Origin: Microbacterium salitolerans
GTDB taxonomy: Bacteria; Actinomycetota; Actinomycetes; Actinomycetales; Microbacteriaceae
Reading direction: 5' to 3'
Length of the DNA: 64,000 nt
Assembly (NCBI RefSeq): GCF_019720895.1
Contig: NZ_JAHKSH010000005.1
Span: 186,001 to 250,000 of the forward strand
A program made the translations under genes and the position numbers. The notes below the pieces were generated by a model. It saw only the letters and a list, made by a program, of their open reading frames with translations, was not told the origin of the DNA and made no database searches. Each line of letters begins with the position of its first letter. Position 1 is the stretch's first letter. Positions 8,668-17,522 of the stretch are shown here, piece by piece.

Positions 8668-9891
8668 TCAGGCGACCGCGACGGCCTGTCGCCGCTTCTC
8701 GACCGAGAAGGCGGCCGCCGCGATGACGAGGCCCGCGCTCGCGAGCGCGGCGCCGAGCCACGCGGGGGCGACGTAGCCGAGGCCCGCGGCGATGACGGTG
8801 CCGCCGAGCGCGGCGCCGATGCTGTTGCCGATGTTGAGTGCCGAGTGGTTGAGCGCCGCGCCGATGGCCTGGTGCTCCGCGGCGACGTCGAGCAAGCGCA
8901 GCTGGATCGCGGGTGTCACAACCTGCCCCGCGATGCCGAAGACGAACAGGGCGGGGACGACCGCGACGGCCCACGTGGACAGCACCGCGACGACGACGGA
9001 GCACGCGGCGAGTGCTCCGAGGCTCGCGAGCAGCGTGCGCTTCACGCTGATGTCCGCGAGCTTCCCGCCGAGGACGTTGCCGACGACCATTCCGCCGCCG
9101 AGCGCCATGAGCGCGACGGGAACCGCCCACGCCGGGGCGCCCGCGGCCTCGGTCATGAGCGTCGCAACGTAGCTGTACACGGCGAAGAACGCGCCGAACC
9201 CGATGGCGCCGATGGCGATCGTCAGCCACACCTGGCGGATCCGGAACACGCCGAGCTCCTGGCGGAACGTCCGTCCGGGATCGCCCGGGGTCGCCGGGAT
9301 GAAGCGCCAGCACATGACGAGCGCGACGGCGAAGACGACGACCACCACAAGGTAGGCCGCGCGCCAGCCGAGGACCTGGCCGAGGAAGGTGCCGCCGGGG
9401 ACGCCGACGAGGTTCGCGATCGTGAGGCCGGTCATCACCATCGCGACGCCCCACCCGCGACGTCCCGGCCCCAGCAGCTCGCTCGCGACGACCGCAGCCA
9501 TACCGAAGAACGCGCCGTGCGGGAGCCCGGCGAGGAACCGGCTGACGGCGACGAGCTCGAACGTCGGCGCGATGACCGTGAGCACGTTGCCGATCAGGAG
9601 CGCCCCGGCGAGCGCGATCATCACACGGTGGCGCGGGAATCGCGAGACGACCGCCGCGATGGTCGGCGCTCCGACGACGACGCCGAGCGCGTACAGGCTG
9701 ATGAGGATCCCCGCCTGCGCGACGGCCTCCTCCGGGCTCGCCTCGTAGAGGGCGGGCCGCAGATCACCCGCGATGCCGGGCAGAAGCCCCATCGAGGTGA
9801 ACTCGGTCATGCCGATGCCGAATGCGCCGATGGCCATGGAGAGGAGCGCCATCTTCGCCGCACCCCTCGACTCAGGAGTCGAGGATGTCAC
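8668..9891 (-). CDS. MFS transporter, DHA1-type drug/metabolite exporter
   Basis: A 407-residue membrane protein with about 12 predicted transmembrane helices and a central cytoplasmic loop (around TPGDPGRTFRQE). The first helix GIGMTEFTSMGLLPGIA and the loop SRFPRHRVMI after helix 2 match the AraJ/YdhP-like DHA1 branch that exports drugs, arabinose or other small molecules. The substrate is unknown. No local regulator is adjacent, and a separate 99-base gap divides it from the thiamine-binding protein gene. Confidence 0.85.
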   Translation of the reverse strand: MTSSTPESRGAAKMALLSMAIGAFGIGMTEFTSMGLLPGIAGDLRPALYEASPEEAVAQAGILISLYALGVVVGAPTIAAVVSRFPRHRVMIALAGALLIGNVLTVIAPTFELVAVSRFLAGLPHGAFFGMAAVVASELLGPGRRGWGVAMVMTGLTIANLVGVPGGTFLGQVLGWRAAYLVVVVVFAVALVMCWRFIPATPGDPGRTFRQELGVFRIRQVWLTIAIGAIGFGAFFAVYSYVATLMTEAAGAPAWAVPVALMALGGGMVVGNVLGGKLADISVKRTLLASLGALAACSVVVAVLSTWAVAVVPALFVFGIAGQVVTPAIQLRLLDVAAEHQAIGAALNHSALNIGNSIGAALGGTVIAAGLGYVAPAWLGAALASAGLVIAAAAFSVEKRRQAVAVA

Positions 9892-9964
9892 CCCGAAAGT
9901 CTACGGGCGCCTCGCGGCAGGAGCGCGCAGGTCACGCAGGTCGGCGCGGGCATCAGCCGCGCGC

Positions 9965-10002
9965 TCCGGGATTGGTCGCGCGCCCCGGGATTAGTCGCGC
10001 GC
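9965..10002. repeat. Tandem 19-bp duplication at 3' end of DUF77 gene
   Basis: Two adjacent 19-base units containing CCGGGATT(G/A)GTCGCGCG, offset exactly 19 bases. The second unit overlaps the last codons and stop of the gene ending at 9991, so the first unit looks like a duplicated relic of the gene's end. Confidence 0.6.
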
Positions 10003-10302
10003 GTCGATCGCCTGCTCGAGGCGTTCGATCTTGCCGTCGAGCTCGCCCTCGTAGCCGGGTCGGATGTCGGCCTTGAGCACGAGCGAGACGCGGGAGCCGT
10101 AGGGCAGGACCGCCTCGGTCGCACGCTTGACGACGTCCATGACCGTGTCCCAGTCCGGGCCCTCGATCTCGGTGTTCATCGACGTCGTGCGGTGCGGCAG
10201 CCCCGAGTCGCGCACGACCTGGACGGCGGCGGCGACGGCATCGTGGACGGATCCGTCGGCGCGGCCGGTTCCGGAGGGGGCGACGGAGAAGGCGACGAGC
10301 AT
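9991..10302 (-). CDS. Thiamine-binding (MTH1187/YkoF-like, DUF77) protein
   Basis: A 103-residue single-domain protein of the DUF77 family. The opening VAFSVAPSGTG, the SGLPHRTTSMNTEIEG segment and DTVMDVVKRATEAV are characteristic. Family members have a ferredoxin-like fold, form tetramers and bind thiamine or related pyrimidines. The real cellular role is unproven. It lies 3 bases downstream of the GT87-like gene, so it may be the end of the nnrD-GT87 transcript. Confidence 0.82.
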   Translation of the reverse strand: MLVAFSVAPSGTGRADGSVHDAVAAAVQVVRDSGLPHRTTSMNTEIEGPDWDTVMDVVKRATEAVLPYGSRVSLVLKADIRPGYEGELDGKIERLEQAIDARD

Positions 10303-10305
10303 GGG

Positions 10306-11517
10306 TCACTCCTGGTGTGCGATGGGTGAGAGGCGGCGGGGGGAGCTCGTGGGGCGTGCGAGGCGCACGACGGCCCAGATCCCGAGGACGACGACGAGCG
10401 CGTTGCGCGCAGCGAGCACGCCGAGGCCCACCGTATCGCCGACGAGCACGAGATGATAGGCCAGCGGATACACGATGTGGGTGAGGCCAGCCGTGACGAG
10501 CCCGAGCGCCGCGAGGGGCCAGGCGCGGGCGCGATCCCAGACGACCCAGGCGACGAGCGGCGCGATGAGCCAGGTCTGGAACTGCGGGGATCCGACCTTG
10601 TTGGTGACGATGAGGCAGACGACGAGAGCGAGGGCGAGGGGCGGCAGGACGGCGAGGAACGGGGATCCTCTCCGCACGCGCCAGACGCCCAGTGCGCAGA
10701 TCGCGGCGACGGCGAGTGCCATCACGGGCGTGAGCACGGATGCGACGGCGTCGACGCCCGCGCCCTGCACCTGATACGTCAGGATCTCGGTGTCGTAGTA
10801 GATCGCGCCCCCGCCCGCCCCGAACAGGAACGGCGTCGCAGCGACCGCCTCGATCTGCAAGCCGCGCTCGCCCTGCGTCGTCACGAACCCGAGCAGGTGC
10901 TCCGATCCGCCGGCGAGCACGACGCCCGTGACGACCAGGATCGAGACCGCGACGCCGCCGCGCACGACGCGCCAGCGCTGACGCGAGGCGATGACGACCG
11001 ACACGGCGAGCGCGGCCGGCCAGACCTTGATCCAGGTCGCACACGCGATCAGCGCCCCCGCCGTGCGCGGGTGCGCACCGATCAGGAGCAGCGCGAGGAT
11101 CGCCAACGGCACCGTCACGGCGTCGAGCCGGAACAGCGCGACGGGACCGAGCACGAGCACGAACCCCGCCCACAGCCAGCCGCCCGCGAGGCGCCCGCGC
11201 GAGGAGCCGCGGCCCACGAGGATCCCGAACGCGACGATGTCGACCAGGCCGACGAGAACCGCCCAGCTCAGCGAGTAGGACGAGAACCAGACCAGGGCCT
11301 GCGCGACGACCATCGGCACGAGCGCGAGCGGCGGATACACCCACGACTCCGAGATGCCGACGATCCCCTGCCCGTCGATCGCCCGGTCGCTCCACGGCTC
11401 GTAGACGAGATATGTGTCGCCCATCGGCCCGTTCGGCCAGACCCACCCGAGCCAGGTGGAGATCGCGTGTGCGGCGAGGAAGCCGATCCAGACGGCGACG
11501 AGGGGGGCCTGTCTCAC
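10306..11517 (-). CDS. GT87-like polyprenol-phosphate-mannose mannosyltransferase (membrane)
   Basis: A 403-residue polytopic membrane protein with about ten hydrophobic segments, resembling the DUF2029/GT87 family that adds mannose from polyprenol-phosphate-mannose on the outer face of the membrane (PimE-like in mycobacteria). The first loop carries GDTYLVYEPW, holding the expected acidic residue after helix 1, and SESWVYPPLALV. The GTG start at 11517 overlaps the nnrD stop by four bases (GTGA); the longer open frame runs antisense through nnrD and is not used. The acceptor lipid or glycan is unknown. Confidence 0.78.
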   Translation of the reverse strand: MRQAPLVAVWIGFLAAHAISTWLGWVWPNGPMGDTYLVYEPWSDRAIDGQGIVGISESWVYPPLALVPMVVAQALVWFSSYSLSWAVLVGLVDIVAFGILVGRGSSRGRLAGGWLWAGFVLVLGPVALFRLDAVTVPLAILALLLIGAHPRTAGALIACATWIKVWPAALAVSVVIASRQRWRVVRGGVAVSILVVTGVVLAGGSEHLLGFVTTQGERGLQIEAVAATPFLFGAGGGAIYYDTEILTYQVQGAGVDAVASVLTPVMALAVAAICALGVWRVRRGSPFLAVLPPLALALVVCLIVTNKVGSPQFQTWLIAPLVAWVVWDRARAWPLAALGLVTAGLTHIVYPLAYHLVLVGDTVGLGVLAARNALVVVLGIWAVVRLARPTSSPRRLSPIAHQE

Positions 11518-12404
11518 GCGACGGCCTCGGCGAAGGCGTCGGGGAGGCGCTCCGCGACATCGAGGGCGGTGATGGGGCGACCGGGACCGACCGCGAGGCG
11601 CGCAGCCGCGCCGTGCAGCCAGGCGGCGGTCGCGGCGATGGGACCGAGCTCTTCGACATCGATCTCGTACGTGGGCCTCCCCGCGACAGTCGATGCGAGG
11701 ATCGCGCCCATCGCGCCCGCGAGCACATCGCCCGTGCCGGCCGTCGCGAGCCACGGCGTGCCCTCCCGGACGACGGTCCACCATCCGCCCGGCGTCGCGA
11801 CGATCGTGTCGGCGCCCTTCAGCAGCACCACGCCGCCGACCGCGACCGCCGTCTCTCGCACGACGAGCACGCGCTCCCGGAACCCGCTGTCGAGGCGCGT
11901 CTGCAGCGGATCCACGTCGATGTCGTCGACGCCGAGGCCCAGCGGGATCCGCACCTCGCGCAGCTCGCGGTCGTGCGGCGTGACGATGAACGGCCCCTGG
12001 GCGCGGGCGGCGAGGTCGAGGGCACCGGCGTCGATGACGATCGGCGCGGGCGACGCGAACATCGAGGTGATCATGCGCGTCGTCTCGTCGGTGCGCGTGC
12101 GCCCGTCGATGCCGCTGCCGACGACGGCCGCGTCGAGGCGGCCGCCCCCGCGCACCGTTTCGGGGCGACGCTGCATCACGAGAGGCGCGACCTCGTCGTC
12201 GCCGATCCAGCGCACCATGCCGATTCCCGCACGCCACGCGCCCTCGACCGACAGCACGGCCGCGCCGGGGTAGGCGGGACTGCCCGTGAGCAGGACGACG
12301 GATCCCCGGGAATACTTGTGATCATCACGCGTTGGCACACGGAGCACGGATGCCGCATCCTCGGCCATCCACTGGTCGTCGTGCCATCCGCTTCCCCCGG
12401 GCAT
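11514..12404 (-). CDS. nnrD: ADP-dependent NAD(P)H-hydrate dehydratase
   Basis: Repairs hydrated NAD(P)H by ADP-dependent dehydration. The 296-residue protein carries only the YjeF C-terminal (ribokinase-like) domain; the NnrE epimerase domain is absent. KYSRGSVVLLTGSPAYPGAA near residue 30 and the nucleotide-site motif AGTGDVLAG near residue 220 are clear. The usual TPHxGE segment reads TPHDRELRE here, a deviation worth noting. Start codon choice between Met1 and Met13 is uncertain. It is translationally coupled to the GT87-like gene. Confidence 0.85.
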   Translation of the reverse strand: MPGGSGWHDDQWMAEDAASVLRVPTRDDHKYSRGSVVLLTGSPAYPGAAVLSVEGAWRAGIGMVRWIGDDEVAPLVMQRRPETVRGGGRLDAAVVGSGIDGRTRTDETTRMITSMFASPAPIVIDAGALDLAARAQGPFIVTPHDRELREVRIPLGLGVDDIDVDPLQTRLDSGFRERVLVVRETAVAVGGVVLLKGADTIVATPGGWWTVVREGTPWLATAGTGDVLAGAMGAILASTVAGRPTYEIDVEELGPIAATAAWLHGAAARLAVGPGRPITALDVAERLPDAFAEAVA

Positions 12405-12457
12405 GCGGTCAGACTATCGTCGCCGCACGCCCTCTGCTGACACGACGAAAGGCCACC

Positions 12458-13549
12458 ATGAGCCAGCTGTTCACATCGCTCTCCGTCCGCGACATCACGT
12501 TCCGGAATCGCCTGTGGGTCGCCCCCATGTGCATGTACAGCGCGGAGAACGGCATCGTGAACGACTGGCATCACGTGCACCTGGCCCAGTTCGCATCGGG
12601 CGGCGCCGGACTCGTCGTCGCCGAGGCGACCGCGGTCGTCCCCGAGGGCCGCATCTCGCCGCAGGACGCCGGTATCTGGAACGACGAGCAGGTCGCCGCG
12701 TGGAAGCCGGTCGTGCAGTCGATCCGCGACCGCGGATCCGTCGCGGGCGTGCAGCTCGCCCACGCGGGCCGCAAGGCGTCGACGCACGCGCCGCAGGCCG
12801 AGAGCAGCGGAACCGTGCCGGCGAGCGAGGGCGGCTGGACGGCCGAGGCGCCCTCTGCGATCGCGTACGAGGGCTTCGCCGCGCCCGCCGCGATGACGCG
12901 CGAGCGCATCGCCGAGATCGTGGAGGCGTTCCGCGTCGCCGCCCGCCGGGCGCTCGAGGCCGGATTCCAGGTGCTCGAGGTGCATGCCGCGCACGGCTAC
13001 CTGCTGCACGAGTTCCTCTCGCCGCTCTCGAACGAGCGCACCGACGAGTACGGCGGATCCCTCGAGAACCGCGCGCGGCTGACGCTCGACGTCGTGCGCG
13101 CCGTCCGCGACGAGGTCGGCACCGGCGTCCCCGTCTTCGTGCGGTTCTCCGCGACCGACTCGGCACCCGGCGGTCTCGAGGTCGACGACGTCGCCCAGGC
13201 GGCGGCCTGGGCCGCCGGCGCCGGCGCCGACCTCTTCGACATCTCGTCGAGCGGTCTCGTCGCCCACCAGCAGATCGACGTGCACCCCGGCTACCAGGTG
13301 CCGTTCGCCGCCCGCGTCCGCGAGGTCACGGGATCCCTGACGGCCGCCGTCGGCATCATCACGACGGGCCGTCAGGCAGAGGACATCCTCGAGGACGGAT
13401 CCGCCGATGTCATCTTCGCGGCCCGCGAGTGGCTGCGGGACCCGCACTTCGGCCTCCGCGCCGCCGCCGAGCTCGGCGAGGACCCGCACACCACCTGGCC
13501 GAGCCAGTATGTGCGGGCCCACCGCGCGCCCGCGCTCGCCCGCGTCTGA
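12458..13549 (+). CDS. NADH:flavin oxidoreductase, old yellow enzyme (YqjM-like)
   Basis: A 363-residue FMN ene-reductase, the class that reduces activated C=C bonds with NAD(P)H. VAPMCMYSA near residue 22 contains the regulatory Cys of YqjM-type enzymes. QLAHAGRK carries one FMN contact, and HAAHGYLLHEFLSPLSN with DEYGGSLENR forms the substrate and flavin sites. ATG 12458 follows an AAAGG Shine-Dalgarno; upstream in-frame codons overlap the divergent nnrD gene. It is a single-gene unit closed by a strong hairpin shared with kgd. Confidence 0.93.
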   Translation: MSQLFTSLSVRDITFRNRLWVAPMCMYSAENGIVNDWHHVHLAQFASGGAGLVVAEATAVVPEGRISPQDAGIWNDEQVAAWKPVVQSIRDRGSVAGVQLAHAGRKASTHAPQAESSGTVPASEGGWTAEAPSAIAYEGFAAPAAMTRERIAEIVEAFRVAARRALEAGFQVLEVHAAHGYLLHEFLSPLSNERTDEYGGSLENRARLTLDVVRAVRDEVGTGVPVFVRFSATDSAPGGLEVDDVAQAAAWAAGAGADLFDISSSGLVAHQQIDVHPGYQVPFAARVREVTGSLTAAVGIITTGRQAEDILEDGSADVIFAAREWLRDPHFGLRAAAELGEDPHTTWPSQYVRAHRAPALARV

Positions 13550-13557
13550 CGCCGCAC

Positions 13558-13607
13558 ACAGGACAGGGCGGCCGGATCCCCGAGGGGTTCCGGCCGCCCT
13601 GTCCTGT
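13558..13607. terminator. Bidirectional hairpin terminator between OYE gene and kgd
   Basis: A 19-base stem beginning ACAGGACAGGGCGGCCGG, its complement ending at 13607, with a loop of about 11 bases. It sits between the stops of two convergent genes, so it can serve both. Confidence 0.85.
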
Positions 13608-13615
13608 ACGACGCG

Positions 13616-16600
13616 TCAGCGGCGCAGCGCGCGCTTCATGAGATCGGCGTGCTCGACGGCATGGACCTTCGAGGAGCCCGTCGACGGCGCGGCCGCGGCC
13701 GGGCGCGACACGACCGACATCTCGCGCCCCACGCTGCTCGTCACCCACTGCTGGATGAACGGCCACGCGCCCTGGTTCTCGGGCTCGTCCTGCACCCAGA
13801 CGACCTCGGCGTTCGGGTACTGGTCGAGAATCGCGGTGAGCGCCTCGTCGGGCGCCGGGTAGAACTGCTCGAGGCGCACGAGGGCGATCGTGTCGTCCGG
13901 GTGCTTCTGCAGCTCGCCTGCAAGATCCCAGTGGATCTTGCCCGCCTGCACGAGCACGCGGGTGACCGTGCTCTTGTCGAGTCCGCGGTCGTCGTCGAGC
14001 ACCGGCTCGAAGCCGCCCTCGACGAAGTCGGCCACCTCGCTCGTGGCGCCGCGCAGGCGCAGCATCGCCTTCGGCGTGAAGACCACGAGCGGACGACGCG
14101 GGCGCGAGTACGCGTGGCGACGCAGCAGGTGAAAGTACGACGCGGGCGTCGACGGGCGCGCGACCGTCATGTTGTCCTGCGCGCACAGCTGGAGGAAGCG
14201 CTCGATGCGCGCCGACGAGTGGTCGGGGCCCTGACCCTCGTAGCCGTGCGGCAGGAGGAGGACGACGGCCGACTCCTGGCCCCACTTCTGATCGGCCGCG
14301 GAGATGAACTCGTCGATGATCGACTGCGCGCCGTTGACGAAGTCGCCGAACTGCGCCTCCCACAGCACGAGCGCGTCGGCCATCTCGACCGAGTAGCCGT
14401 ACTCGAAGCCGAGGGCCGCGTACTCGCTCAGCAGCGAGTCGAACACCTGGAAGCGCGCCTGCGTCTCGGAGAGGTTCGCGAGCGGCAGCCACTCCTGGCC
14501 GTTGACCCGGTCGTGGAAGACGGCGTGACGCTGCACGAACGTGCCGCGTCGCGAGTCCTGTCCGACGAGGCGCACGCGCGTGCCCTCGATCACCAGGGAT
14601 CCGAAGGCGAGCAGCTCGCCGAAGGCCCAGTCGATCTTGCCCTCGCGGCTCATCTGCACGCGCTTGTCGAGCAGCTGCTGGAGCTTGGCGTGCACGGTGA
14701 AGCCCTCGGGCTTATTGTCGTGCGCGTCGCCGATCTGGTGGACCATCTCGGCGCCGATGCCCGTCGCGTCGGGCTCGCCCTCGACCTCGGGGCGGAGCTG
14801 CTCGGGCGTGAGCACCGGGATCGAGCCGGTCTCGGCCGCGTGCGTCTCGGCGAACGCGACCTCGAGGCGATTCTGGAAGTCGGCCTTCGCCGCTTCGTAC
14901 TCCTCTTCCGTGATGTCGCCGCGGCCGACGAGCGACTCGGTGTAGAGACGTCGCACGGAGCGCTTCGCTTCGATCAGGCCGTACATCAGCGGCTGCGTCA
15001 TCGCCGGGTCGTCGCCCTCGTTGTGGCCGCGTCGGCGGTAGCACACGAGGTCGATGACGATGTCGCGGTGGAATTTCTGGCGGTACTCGAACGCGAGCTC
15101 CGCCGCACGGACGACGGCCTCGGGGTCGTCTCCGTTGACGTGCAGGATCGGCGAGCCGATCGTCTTCGCGACGTCGGTCGCGTAGGTGGACGAGCGAGCG
15201 TCCTGCGGGAGCGTGGTGAAGCCCACCTGGTTGTTCACGACGACGTGCACCGTGCCGCCCGTGCGGTAGGCACGGAGCTGCGACATCTGCAGCGTCTCGA
15301 CGACGACGCCCTGGCCGGCGAAGGCCGCGTCGCCGTGGACGAGGATCGGCAGCCAGGAGAAGGAGCCCTTCTCGAAGCGATCCTGCTTCGCGCGCACGAT
15401 GCCCTCGAGCACGCTGTCGACCGTCTCGAGGTGCGACGGGTTCGCCGCGAGGTAGACGTCGATGTCGCCGTCGCGACCCGTGAAGGTGCCCTCGGTGCCG
15501 ATGTGGTACTTCACGTCGCCCGAGCCGCGCTTGTTCCCCGGCATGGCGCCCTCGAACTCGCTGAACACCTCGCCGTAGGTCTTGCCGGCGATGTTCGTCA
15601 GCGCGTTGAGGCGACCGCGGTGCGCCATCGCGATGGCCGCGCCCTTCAGGCCGGCGGATGCCGCCTCGTCGACGACGCGGTCGAGCAGCGGGATGAGCGA
15701 CTCCCCGCCCTCGAGCGAGAAGCGCTTCTGGCCGACGTACTTCGTCTGCAGGAACGTCTCGAACGCCTCGGCCTGGTTGAGCTTGCCGAGGATCCGCAGC
15801 TGCTCGTCGTGGTCGGGCTTCTCGTAGGGGCGCTCGAGCTTCTGCTGGAACCACTCGCGCTGCTCGTGGTCGGCGATGTGCATGTACTCGATGCCGGTCG
15901 TGCGGCAGTAGGTGTCGCGCAGGACGCCGAGGATGTCGCGCAGCTTGGCCTGGCGCTTGCCGCCGAAGCCGCCCGTGACGAACTCGCGCTCGAGGTCCCA
16001 GAAGGTGAGGCCGTGCGACTCGATCTCGAGGTCGTGGTGCTCGCGCTGCTCGTAGGCGAGCGGATCGATGTCCGCCATGAGGTGGCCGCGCACGCGGTAG
16101 ACGTTGATGAGCTCCTGCACGCGCGCCGTCTTGTCGACGCGCTCGGCCACGTCGACAGAGACGTCGGCGTTCCAGCGGATCGGCGCGTACGGGATGCGGA
16201 GGGCCGCGAAGATGTCCTCGTAGAAGCGCTCGCCGCCGATCAGGAGCTGGTGCACGACCTTGAGGAACTCACCGGATCCGGCGCCCTGGATGACGCGGTG
16301 GTCGTACGTGCTCGTGAGGGTGATCGTCTTGCCGATCGCCAGCTCGTTGAGCGTCTTCAGGCTCGCGCCGGAGAACTCGGCCGGGTAGTCGAGGGCGCCG
16401 GCGCCGATGATGCAGCCCTGGCCCTTCATGAGGCGCGGAACCGAGTGGACGGTGCCGATGCCGCCGGGGTTCGTGAGCGAGACCGTGGTGTTCGCGAAGT
16501 CGGTCGCCGTGAGCTTGTTCGCGCGAGCGCGGCCCACGAGGTCCTCGTATGCCGCGAGGTACTCGCGGAACGACAGCTGCTCGGCGTTCTTGATGCTCGG

Positions 16601-17317
16601 CACCATGAGCGCACGCGTGCCGTCGGGCTTCGGCAGGTCGATCGCGATGCCGAGGTTGATGTGCGCGGGGGCGACGACGCTCGGCTTCCCGTCGATCTCG
16701 GCGTAGTAGACGTTCTGGCTCGGGAACGCCTTGAGCGCCTGGATGAGCGCCCAGCCGATGATGTGCGTGAACGAGACCTTGCCGCCGCGCGTGCGGGACA
16801 TGTGGTTGTTGATGACGATGCGGTTGTCGATCATCAGCTTCGCCGGGATCGTGCGCACGCTCGTCGCGGTCGGGACCGTGATCGACTGGTCCATGTTCTT
16901 GGCCAGCGTCTTCGGCATCCCCTTGAGGACCGTGACCTTGTCCTCCGCCGGCTCGGACTCGGGCTTGTCCGCCTTCTTCGTCTCGGGCTCGGCGGGGATC
17001 GGTGCGGCCGAGGCCGGCTTCGCCGTCGTCTTGGCGACGGGAGGCGTGCTGGAGGACGGCGCCGGCGCGGCCTGCTTCGCCGCCGGCTCCTGCTTCGCCG
17101 CCGGCTCCTGCTTCGACGCGGACTCCTGCTTCGGCGCGGATTCCTGCGTCTGCGCAGAATCCTGCTTCTGGGCGTACTGCTCCATCACCGGCCACCATTC
17201 TTTGTCGACCGCGTTCCTGTCGACCTTGTACTGCTGGTAGAGCTCGTCGACGAGCCACTGATTGGCTCCGAACTCCCCCTCGTTCGACGTACCGACACCC
17301 GTCACCTGACTCGACAC
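13616..17317 (-). CDS. kgd: Multifunctional 2-oxoglutarate decarboxylase/dehydrogenase E1 with succinyltransferase-like domain
   Basis: Actinobacterial fusion enzyme of the TCA cycle. Reading from GTG 17317 it has 1233 residues, close to mycobacterial Kgd. Order: short helical N-terminus (GANQWLVDELYQQY), Lys/Gln/Pro/Ala-rich linker, E2-like acyltransferase domain with the catalytic TYDHRV near residue 340, then the ThDP-dependent E1 domain containing MAHRGRLN, HIGTEG and VDLVCYRRRGHNEGD. There is no lipoyl domain, as usual for this fusion. An open frame continues to 17497 and ATG 17338 is also possible; GTG 17317 matches family N-termini best. Neighbours give no extra E2 or E3 genes. Confidence 0.93.
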   Translation of the reverse strand: MSSQVTGVGTSNEGEFGANQWLVDELYQQYKVDRNAVDKEWWPVMEQYAQKQDSAQTQESAPKQESASKQEPAAKQEPAAKQAAPAPSSSTPPVAKTTAKPASAAPIPAEPETKKADKPESEPAEDKVTVLKGMPKTLAKNMDQSITVPTATSVRTIPAKLMIDNRIVINNHMSRTRGGKVSFTHIIGWALIQALKAFPSQNVYYAEIDGKPSVVAPAHINLGIAIDLPKPDGTRALMVPSIKNAEQLSFREYLAAYEDLVGRARANKLTATDFANTTVSLTNPGGIGTVHSVPRLMKGQGCIIGAGALDYPAEFSGASLKTLNELAIGKTITLTSTYDHRVIQGAGSGEFLKVVHQLLIGGERFYEDIFAALRIPYAPIRWNADVSVDVAERVDKTARVQELINVYRVRGHLMADIDPLAYEQREHHDLEIESHGLTFWDLEREFVTGGFGGKRQAKLRDILGVLRDTYCRTTGIEYMHIADHEQREWFQQKLERPYEKPDHDEQLRILGKLNQAEAFETFLQTKYVGQKRFSLEGGESLIPLLDRVVDEAASAGLKGAAIAMAHRGRLNALTNIAGKTYGEVFSEFEGAMPGNKRGSGDVKYHIGTEGTFTGRDGDIDVYLAANPSHLETVDSVLEGIVRAKQDRFEKGSFSWLPILVHGDAAFAGQGVVVETLQMSQLRAYRTGGTVHVVVNNQVGFTTLPQDARSSTYATDVAKTIGSPILHVNGDDPEAVVRAAELAFEYRQKFHRDIVIDLVCYRRRGHNEGDDPAMTQPLMYGLIEAKRSVRRLYTESLVGRGDITEEEYEAAKADFQNRLEVAFAETHAAETGSIPVLTPEQLRPEVEGEPDATGIGAEMVHQIGDAHDNKPEGFTVHAKLQQLLDKRVQMSREGKIDWAFGELLAFGSLVIEGTRVRLVGQDSRRGTFVQRHAVFHDRVNGQEWLPLANLSETQARFQVFDSLLSEYAALGFEYGYSVEMADALVLWEAQFGDFVNGAQSIIDEFISAADQKWGQESAVVLLLPHGYEGQGPDHSSARIERFLQLCAQDNMTVARPSTPASYFHLLRRHAYSRPRRPLVVFTPKAMLRLRGATSEVADFVEGGFEPVLDDDRGLDKSTVTRVLVQAGKIHWDLAGELQKHPDDTIALVRLEQFYPAPDEALTAILDQYPNAEVVWVQDEPENQGAWPFIQQWVTSSVGREMSVVSRPAAAAPSTGSSKVHAVEHADLMKRALRR
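17071..17178 (-). repeat. Six 18-bp tandem units in the kgd linker
   Basis: Six consecutive 18-base units, each beginning CCTGC on the plus strand; the first two are identical and the rest diverge. They encode six-residue repeats of the KQEPAA type at about residues 47-82 of Kgd, the linker before the acyltransferase domain. The unit keeps the frame, so copy number could vary between strains. Confidence 0.85.
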
Positions 17318-17510
17318 GGTCAGATCGCCCACTTTCATCGAAGAATGATGTTCGTCGCGCACGGCGAAGCGCACGCGCATACCGTCCCCAGCGTATCCCA
17401 GTTCGAGGGTTCTGACGCCGTGCGCGGCGCCGCGATCCATCCGGTATCCACTCGTCCCCGCGGCGGTCTCCACGGGTCCTCGCGGCCTGTTCCCCACCGG
17501 ATTCCCCTAG

Positions 17511-17522
17511 GATGACGTCATC
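17511..17522. promoter_or_regulatory. 12-bp perfect palindrome and possible -10 before the leader ORF
   Basis: GATGACGTCATC is a perfect palindrome. A TAGGAT hexamer (17508-17513) overlaps it and lies 9 bases before ATG 17523, which would suit a leaderless or near-leaderless transcript. No good -35 was found at 16-18 bases. Operator or promoter role is a suggestion only. Confidence 0.4.

Noticed and set aside
10306-12237. A single 643-codon membrane protein gene spanning the GT87-like gene and nnrD
   Set aside because: The first 240 codons are an Arg-rich shadow of nnrD; GTG 11517, overlapping the nnrD stop by GTGA, is the natural start.
13649-17515. A 1288-codon open frame on the plus strand, antisense to kgd
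   Set aside because: It is a shadow frame from high GC content. Its sequence is low-complexity Arg/Val/Asp/Leu with no domain, and it covers a clear Kgd gene whose motifs are in the right order.
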